DNA of 64,000 nucleotides from Gordonia asplenii (GTDB lineage Bacteria; Actinomycetota; Actinomycetes; Mycobacteriales; Mycobacteriaceae): assembly GCF_012933505.1 (NCBI RefSeq), contig NZ_JABBNB010000002.1:186001-250000 (forward strand). Direction: 5' to 3'. The notes below the pieces were generated by a model, which did not search any database, was not told where the DNA came from, and saw nothing but the letters and a program-made list of their open reading frames with translations. Of the stretch, positions 56,187 to 64,000 are shown piece by piece. Each line of letters begins with the position of its first letter. Position 1 is the first letter of the stretch. Made by a program: the position numbers and the translations under genes.

Positions 56187-56860
56187 CTGCTGGTTGAGCG
56201 GGGCCCGACGAGCGCGGCGAGACGCGCCTGCCCCTGCTGGTTGAGCCGGGTCCGACGAGCGCAGCGAGACGCGCCTGCCCGCTGCTGGTTGAGCGGGGCG
56301 CGACGAGCGCGGCGAGACGCGCCTGCCCCCTGCTGGTTGAGCGGGGCCCGACGAGCGCGGCGAGACGCGCCCGTGTCGAAACCACGGTGACATGAGTTAC
56401 CAACTGTCGCTACGCATTTGGTGCGCTGATATCCCCGACTTACCTGGTTTCGACACGGGCCTGCGCTAGCGCTTCGGCCCGGCTCAACCGGCGGGTGGAC
56501 GGTCTGCGCTCACGCTACGGCCTCAGCTCAACCAGCGAACGGCGGCGAGCGAGGCGAAGCCGATCCCGCTGGTTGAGCGAGGCGAAGTCCATCCCGCGCG
56601 GCGAGCGAGGCGAAGCCGATCCCGCTGGTTGAGCGAGGCGAAGCCGAGTCGAAACCCTCGCGAGGCGAGTTCTCAACTGCTTCAAGGTGTTCGGTGCGTT
56701 GCCAGCGTCGACTCACGTGGTTTCGACACGGGCCTGCGCTTGCGCTTCGGCCCGGCTCAACCGGCGGGTGGACGGCCTTCGCTTGCGCTTCGGCCCGGCG
56801 AAACCAGCGAGTTAATGCTGCGCGCTAGCTGCTTCGGCCCGGCTAGCCACCAGCGGAGAC
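56187..56860. repeat. Dense repeat region between lpqB and comF: tandem 48-bp repeat plus two palindromic elements
   Basis: Fills the ~700-nt convergent gap; no gene seen. (1) Four tandem copies starting at 56187, 56234, 56282 and 56330 (period 47-48) of CTGCTGGTTGAGC with GCGAGACGCGCC. (2) Element A: GTGTCGAAACC at 56373-56383 and GGTTTCGACAC at 56446-56456, 62 nt apart. (3) Element B: GTCGAAACC at 56648-56656 and GGTTTCGAC at 56719-56727, again 62 nt apart. Inverted CGGCCCGGCTCAACC copies follow each. RNA from either strand could fold into long hairpins and stop transcription. Confidence 0.88.
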
Positions 56861-56881
56861 GACAAACCGCTCAGCACGACC

Positions 56882-57565
56882 TCACGCTCCCGCGATCACG
56901 ACGACGCTGTGTACGCGAAGCCCTTGTGCGCCAAGCACTCTGACCGACTCGGCCGCGGTCGCGCCGGTGGTGAGGACGTCGTCGATCAGGACGAATCCGT
57001 CGGTGCCGGCGTCGGGTCGGCGCAGGCCGGCGGGCAGCGAGCGGCACACGATGGCCCCGGACATGTTCGACGCGCGATGGCGCGCGTCGAGGCCCATCGA
57101 ATCGCGGACGGAGCCGACGGTGTGCAGCAGCGGGGTGACCCGGACGCCCGCTCCCAATTCGGTCGCCGCCGCGGCGGCGAAGGCGGTCACGGTGTCGCCG
57201 CCCCGACGTCGCGCCGAGAGCGCGCGCGTCGGTGCGGGAATCAGGTGCAACCGATCGACGTCGGGCAATTCCGACCAGGCGGCGAGTGTCCGCAGGGCGC
57301 CGGCGAGCGCCGCGCCGAGGGGTTCGGCCAGGTCGCGTCGGCGATGTTCCTTCATGGCCAGCACCGACGTCGCGTAGGGGGCTCGGTAGCGGCCCAGCGC
57401 CCACGTAGCAACGCCGACGTCGACTCGCGGCGACAGTTCGACCGGGGCGTCGGACATCCGGCTGCGGCAACGCCGGCACCAACGGGTACCGGCGACGCCG
57501 CAGCCGCCGCATTCCACGGGCAAGATCAGGTCGGCGAGCGCCGAGAACATCCCCGCCTTGTCCAT
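56882..57565 (-). CDS. comF: ComF-family phosphoribosyltransferase-like protein
   Basis: 227 aa. An N-terminal zinc site (VECGGCGVAGTRWCRRC, four Cys), YRAPYATSVLAMKEHRRRDL, and the PRPP-binding signature DGFVLIDDVLTTGATAAESV. ComF proteins assist DNA uptake in competent bacteria; in actinobacteria the role is open. The Met of MDKAGMF is chosen as start; 18 extra codons are possible. Position between lpqB and hpf is conserved in mycobacteria. Confidence 0.9.
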   Translation of the reverse strand: MDKAGMFSALADLILPVECGGCGVAGTRWCRRCRSRMSDAPVELSPRVDVGVATWALGRYRAPYATSVLAMKEHRRRDLAEPLGAALAGALRTLAAWSELPDVDRLHLIPAPTRALSARRRGGDTVTAFAAAAATELGAGVRVTPLLHTVGSVRDSMGLDARHRASNMSGAIVCRSLPAGLRRPDAGTDGFVLIDDVLTTGATAAESVRVLGAQGLRVHSVVVIAGA

Positions 57566-57881
57566 GACAGAAGATTCTGCGCCGCGTGCGTGCGTCGTGC
57601 GAACATACTCGGCAAACACAGTTGCGACATTGGTGGTCGGAAACGTGGCCGGAACGCAAACTTCCGGCTACGGTCGAAGACAACGCATCGAACCCGATGT
57701 TTGCGTGTGCTCCCCAGGAGGTGATGCCGCTGCAACTGAGTACCAGCCGTCGGCTGGTGCGCTTACGGGTCCAGTCCTGCGCTAGGCGTGAAAGATGTTG
57801 TGCTGCACACTCTTTCAATACTCACGAATCCGCGTTGAGGGCGCAGAATTCTACTGGACGGTGAAACAAGGAGGAGAGTGA
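57566..57881. other. Divergent promoter region between comF and hpf
   Basis: 316 nt without a gene. It contains a small perfect hairpin ACCAGCC-GTC-GGCTGGT near 57742-57758 and ends with a strong AAGGAGGAG before hpf. Promoters for both directions are expected; I could not assign the boxes reliably. Confidence 0.4.
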
Positions 57882-58634
57882 ATGTCGACAGTCATCCACC
57901 GCAAGGGTCACCGCGAATCCAAGGTCGCAGAACCGCGTCCCAATGAAGCGGAGGTGGTAGCGAATGCCTTTGTCCGGCCGCCGGGATTGGTGGAATCCGA
58001 AGATCCAGCACAACCGGACGCGAAGGTCACGTTCAACGGTCGCAACGTCGAGATACCCGAGCATTACCGAATCCACGTCAGCGACAAGCTCGCCAGGCTT
58101 GAACGCTACGACTCCAAAATTTCCCGATTCGACGTCGTGCTGTACCACGAACGCAACCCCCGTCAGGCCAAAGCATCACAGCAGGTGGAGATCACCGTCA
58201 CCGGCAAGGGGCCGGTGGTTCGCGCCCAAGCGTGCGGTGAGAATTTCTACTCGTCACTCGAGGCCGCCCTGGATAAGGTCGATGCACGCCTGCGCAGGGT
58301 GAAGACGCGCCGCGAAGTCCACTACGGAAACAGAACGCCCAAGTCGGTCGCCGAGGCCACCGGTACGCTGCCCGACGATCTCACGGCGCTGGCCGCCACA
58401 AACGGCAATGCAGCCGTCCAGACCGAGTGGGACGACGGCGTGACCGAACACACACCCGGCCAGGTGGTCCGGATCAAGGAGCATCCGGACACGCCGATGA
58501 CCGTCGATGACGCGCTCTACGAGATGGAACTCGTCGGACACGACTTCTTCCTGTTCCACGACAAGGAGACCGACAAGCCGTCGGTGGTCTACCGACGTCA
58601 CGCCTTCGACTACGGGTTGATCCGGCTGTCGTAG
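57882..58634 (+). CDS. hpf: Long-form ribosome hibernation promoting factor
   Basis: 250 aa. N-terminal RaiA/S30AE domain starting VTFNGRNVEIPEHYRIHVSD, with KLARLERYDSKISRFDVVLY and YSSLEAALDKVDARLRRVKT. A linker of ~50 residues is followed by the long-form dimerisation domain RIKEHPDTPMTVDDALYEME, then FFLFHDKETDKPSVVYRR. It dimerises 70S ribosomes into inactive 100S particles during stress or stasis. The order comF-hpf-secA1 is conserved in mycobacteria. Confidence 0.93.
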   Translation: MSTVIHRKGHRESKVAEPRPNEAEVVANAFVRPPGLVESEDPAQPDAKVTFNGRNVEIPEHYRIHVSDKLARLERYDSKISRFDVVLYHERNPRQAKASQQVEITVTGKGPVVRAQACGENFYSSLEAALDKVDARLRRVKTRREVHYGNRTPKSVAEATGTLPDDLTALAATNGNAAVQTEWDDGVTEHTPGQVVRIKEHPDTPMTVDDALYEMELVGHDFFLFHDKETDKPSVVYRRHAFDYGLIRLS

Positions 58635-58647
58635 CTTCCCTCAGCTG

Positions 58648-58682
58648 ACAGCGGCGGTCGCAGAGTTTGCGGCCGCCGCTGT
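58648..58682. terminator. Shared terminator between hpf and the small HTH gene
   Basis: ACAGCGGCGG pairs with CCGCCGCTGT; inner CGCA/TGCG extends the stem around a GAGTT loop. It lies between convergent stops (58634 and 58712) and can serve both directions. Confidence 0.7.
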
Positions 58683-58711
58683 ATTCGTTTGGGAGACAAG
58701 AGGATCGGTGA

Positions 58712-58948
58712 TCAACGCGCAGATCCGGTCATTCGTCGTCGAAAACGTTTGTGCACGGCCTGCCTGCTGACGCCGAGTGCGGCGGCGATCGCCTCCCAGC
58801 TGACATTTCGCTCCCGCAGCTCGAGCACGAGAAAGTACTCCTCCCGGTCGAGTTCGGCCCGACGATCGGCGAGTGCGCGCAGTTGCATCAATCTGGAGAC
58901 CGGGTCGTCGCCCTCGGGATCACTCTGATCGAATCCTGTCTTGGTCAT
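58712..58948 (-). CDS. Small helix-turn-helix DNA-binding protein
   Basis: 78 aa. A helical N-terminus (VSRLMQLRALADRRAELDRE) followed by the HTH WEAIAAALGVSRQAVHKRF and a basic tail. No ligand domain. Its start codon lies 2 nt from the first of two near-palindromic repeats (58950-58996), which cover its own promoter; autoregulation is the simplest reading. The secA1 gene is divergent 185 nt away and could be affected as well. Confidence 0.8.
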   Translation of the reverse strand: MTKTGFDQSDPEGDDPVSRLMQLRALADRRAELDREEYFLVLELRERNVSWEAIAAALGVSRQAVHKRFRRRMTGSAR

Positions 58949-58949
58949 G

Positions 58950-58996
58950 GTGTCATCTTAGGTTGACACGGCGATGTTGTCATCCAAGGTTGACGA
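58950..58996. promoter_or_regulatory. Twin near-palindromic operator between the HTH gene and secA1
   Basis: GTGTCATCTTAGGTTGACAC (58950-58969) and TTGTCATCCAAGGTTGACGA (58977-58996), a direct repeat with 27-nt period. Each has GTCA-N8-TGAC symmetry; in the first the arms are six bases (GTGTCA/TGACAC). Likely binding sites of the adjacent HTH protein. Confidence 0.6.
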
Positions 58997-59132
58997 ACCC
59001 GGCGTGCGACAGGGTGTCGGAGAGCCGAACGGTCCCAGACCCGTACCATGTCAGAGGGTCTGTCGATTCACCGTGACTGTCGGGTGGGTGGCAGACGAGG
59101 AACTTCTCGCAAGTCAACTAGAGGGATTGCCA

Positions 59133-61961
<2,829 letters not shown>

Positions 61962-62029
61962 GACGTCGACCGCGAAAATTCTTCGGTTCGAATGGAACCG
62001 AACAGGGGTGTCGCTGCGTCTCTTAGAGC

Positions 62030-62587
62030 ATGGAAACGACGCACCTGTTGGTTCGACCGGCCCCGCGGTATGAGCATGCCGGACAATGGTTCGGTTCGCA
62101 GTCGTCCGACGCGCCCGCGGTTGCGGTGTCGCCGCCGGCGTCGCAGCGACCGCCGTCCGCCGATGCCGCCCCGCTCGATGATTCGATCGCGCGGGAGGCG
62201 CGCACCTTCGTCATCGGCGCGATGACGCAGGTCCTCGAAGTCGTGGACCGACGCCGCGGGGTGGGCCACCTCACGGATCTGGTGATGCCGCACGTCATCG
62301 ACCAGGTCACGTCGTTGCTCCGTGCTTGCGAGGTCGCCGCAGCGTCCGGCGGCGCCACGCCGCCGCCCGTGCCGACGGCGGCGTTGCGTCGTGTCCACAT
62401 CCAGATGTGCGGTCCCGCCGAAGCGGAGTTCTTCGGCAGCTATGTTCGCGGCGCGCGCGTCCAGGCGTTCGCCGGACGCGTGGAACAGTCGTCGGTGCGA
62501 GTCCGCAACGAGCCCGGCGCGGGACGCTACGAACGGTCGAAGAAGACCGAATTACGTTGGCGCATAAGGTCTATGGCATTGGGTTAG
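62030..62587 (+). CDS. Rv3235-family protein
   Basis: 185 aa, soluble. A Pro/Ala-rich N-terminal third precedes a helix (AREARTFVIGAMTQVLEVVD) and a C-terminal beta section (RVHIQMCGPAEAEFFGSYVR, then GARVQAFAGRVE). This matches the small Rv3235-like family that sits near secA1 in mycobacteria. No known function; the end is basic. 68 nt after secA1 on the same strand. Confidence 0.75.
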   Translation: METTHLLVRPAPRYEHAGQWFGSQSSDAPAVAVSPPASQRPPSADAAPLDDSIAREARTFVIGAMTQVLEVVDRRRGVGHLTDLVMPHVIDQVTSLLRACEVAAASGGATPPPVPTAALRRVHIQMCGPAEAEFFGSYVRGARVQAFAGRVEQSSVRVRNEPGAGRYERSKKTELRWRIRSMALG

Positions 62588-62693
62588 GTGCGACGCAGGG
62601 AGGTGGTCCGGCTAGCACTTCGTCGACGTTATTGCGCCGACACGGCGTCGAACAATCGCAACAACGTCGAGAAAGTCTTGGATCGCCGATCGC

Positions 62694-63773
62694 CTACCCC
62701 AGACCCGCGCCCGACGGTGACACCAGAATCTTGACGGCGGTCTCGTTGCGGTTGAGCAGCGTGTCGTAGCCGTCGGTGACCAAGTCGTCGAGCGCGATCT
62801 TGCCGGTGATGAAGGGGGACAAGTCGATTCGGCCGCTCTCGACCAGGGCGATGGTCTGCGGATGACTGTTGACGTAGGCGATGGTGCCGCGCATGTCGAT
62901 CTCCTTGAGGACCAGCTTCTGCATCTCGATGCTGCCCGGGTGACCCCAGATCGACACCACCACAAGCACTCCGGTGGGCTTGAGGGCGTCGAACAGGGTG
63001 TCGAGCGCGGGCTGCACCGAGGTGCACTCGAACCCGACGTCGGCGCCGCGTCCACCGGTGAGCTCGGCGACCCGCGCGACGACGTCGTCGGTCGTCGGAT
63101 CGAGGACATGCGCGGCGACGCCCGACTCGGTAGCCTTCGCCCGACGCAGCGAGCTGGGTTCGCTGATGATCACCTCGATGCCCTGCGCCTTGCAGATGGC
63201 CGCGGTGAGCAGGCCGATCGGTCCAGCGCCGGTGATCAGCGCGACGTCGCCCTCGCTGGCGTCGCTGCGCGCAACCGCGTGGAAGCCGACGGCGAGTGGT
63301 TCGATGAGCGCGGCCTGGTCGAGCGGCACCGAATCGGCGACCTTGTGCACCCACCGCTGCTGCACCACGATCTTCTCCGCGAGTCCGCCACCGTGACCGC
63401 CGAGGCCGATGAAATTCATGTCCGGCGACAGGTGGTAGTCGTGGCTGGCCGGACCGGTGTCGACGTCGTCGTGCAGGATGTACGGCTCGACGACGACGTG
63501 GTCGCCGACGGCCAGGTCGGTGACACCCTCGCCCACCGCGCTGACCACGCCCGACATCTCGTGACCGATGGTGATCGGAGCGCTCTCGCCGCTGATCGGC
63601 TGCGGATGGCCGGCCGGCGGAATGAAGATCGGGCCGTCTGCGAATTCATGCAGGTCGGTGCCGCAGATACCGCACCAGGCGACGTCGATGCCGACGGTGC
63701 CGGGCTGCAATTCGGGTTCGGGAATGTCTTCGATCCGAACATCGCCACGGTCGTAGTAGCGGGCAGCGCGCAT
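62694..63773 (-). CDS. Zinc-dependent alcohol dehydrogenase (2,3-butanediol dehydrogenase-like)
   Basis: 359 aa MDR protein. Catalytic zinc residues in CGICGTDLHEF and GHEMSGVV; the NAD-binding Rossmann loop is ALITGAGPIGLLTAAICKAQ. GHPQPISGESAPITIGHE and VVEPYILHDD are typical of the butanediol dehydrogenase subgroup. The structural-zinc Cys cluster is absent in this region, as in that subgroup. Start at MRAARYYDRGDV; 38 upstream codons lack domain features. Divergent from the WS/DGAT gene. Confidence 0.88.
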   Translation of the reverse strand: MRAARYYDRGDVRIEDIPEPELQPGTVGIDVAWCGICGTDLHEFADGPIFIPPAGHPQPISGESAPITIGHEMSGVVSAVGEGVTDLAVGDHVVVEPYILHDDVDTGPASHDYHLSPDMNFIGLGGHGGGLAEKIVVQQRWVHKVADSVPLDQAALIEPLAVGFHAVARSDASEGDVALITGAGPIGLLTAAICKAQGIEVIISEPSSLRRAKATESGVAAHVLDPTTDDVVARVAELTGGRGADVGFECTSVQPALDTLFDALKPTGVLVVVSIWGHPGSIEMQKLVLKEIDMRGTIAYVNSHPQTIALVESGRIDLSPFITGKIALDDLVTDGYDTLLNRNETAVKILVSPSGAGLG

Positions 63774-63929
63774 GGGGACTCCTGTGTGATCTGGGAACCT
63801 CGTGGGGAGGACTGTCGTGCATCCCACCCTCGTCGTCGACGTGCACGCGCTCAACCGTTGCAAGGGGTTGCATTGCCGCCGCGGCAACCCGGGTGGTTGC
63901 GCAGGTCACCGACTAAGATCGGACCCATC

Positions 63930-64000
63930 ATGGTGAATCGATTGTCCCCGCGCGATGCGATGTTCTATTTCCTCGACGAAGCAGGCTCGACGACGCACCT
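63930..64000 (+). CDS. Wax ester synthase/diacylglycerol acyltransferase (5' end only)
   Basis: Only 23 codons are in the window: MVNRLSPRDAMFYFLDEAGS then TTH. This is the typical N-terminus of WS/DGAT acyltransferases (R-L-S-x-x-D-A-M-F), which make triacylglycerols and wax esters for storage in mycolata. A GTG at 63933 is a possible alternative start. The catalytic HHxxxDG motif lies beyond the window. Confidence 0.75.
   Translation, partial: MVNRLSPRDAMFYFLDEAGSTTH

Noticed and set aside
56187..56860. CRISPR array or insertion sequence
   Set aside because: Repeats have no unique spacers of regular size and no transposase gene; they are palindromic intergenic elements.

Overview
The window is high-GC actinobacterial chromosome from a mycolic-acid-bearing lineage. 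It most resembles Gordonia or a close relative in the Mycobacteriales. Reasons for this view: the mtrA-mtrB-lpqB-comF-hpf-secA1-Rv3235-like gene order, an F420-dependent oxidoreductase, WXG100/EspC-type (ESX) genes, an LGFP-repeat surface protein, a FadD6-like ligase and the start of a wax-ester synthase/DGAT gene. The genus is an inference; the order is well supported.

Layout. 1-2.0 kb: end of a luciferase-like oxidoreductase gene, a SIMPL-domain lipoprotein and a small membrane protein. 2.2-20.5 kb: one tightly packed plus-strand operon of ten genes. It encodes a small membrane protein, a surface-anchored vWA protein, a giant tubulin-like GTPase, a two-TM protein, a fibronectin-like multidomain protein, a GAP1-family protein, a cytosolic vWA protein, a zinc-ribbon TRAFAC-like GTPase, a second small membrane protein and a TerD protein. 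This is the best candidate for a poorly described system. 20.6-26.1 kb: infA, an inverted GT87 mannosyltransferase gene, then rpmJ-rpsM-rpsK-rpsD-rpoA-rplQ. 26.1-29.8 kb: an accessory insertion, lower in GC in places, between rplQ and truA. It carries a small RHH gene, a gene remnant, an LGFP-repeat secreted protein and an overlapping small gene.

29.8-36.5 kb: truA, a TM2-domain protein, an alpha/beta hydrolase, DedA, a MinD/ParA-like ATPase and an acyl-CoA synthetase. 36.6-39.8 kb: an ESX-substrate operon without secretion machinery, closed by a strong hairpin. 39.9-51.6 kb: cation efflux, amino-acid permease, ahcY, VOC protein, MFS exporter, SMP-30-like protein, a DoxX/DM13 pair divergent from a two-component system, tmk and a DUF1905/YdeI protein. 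51.7-63.8 kb: a 33-bp VNTR, then mtrAB-lpqB, comF, hpf, a small HTH regulator, secA1, an Rv3235-like gene and a zinc alcohol dehydrogenase. The window ends inside a WS/DGAT gene.

A dispersed palindromic repeat family (core words CTGGTTGAGC and GTCGAAACC) fills two intergenic regions and also lies inside one coding sequence. Three full copies share an exactly 62-nt spacer. I saw no tRNA, rRNA, CRISPR array, intact insertion sequence or replication origin.
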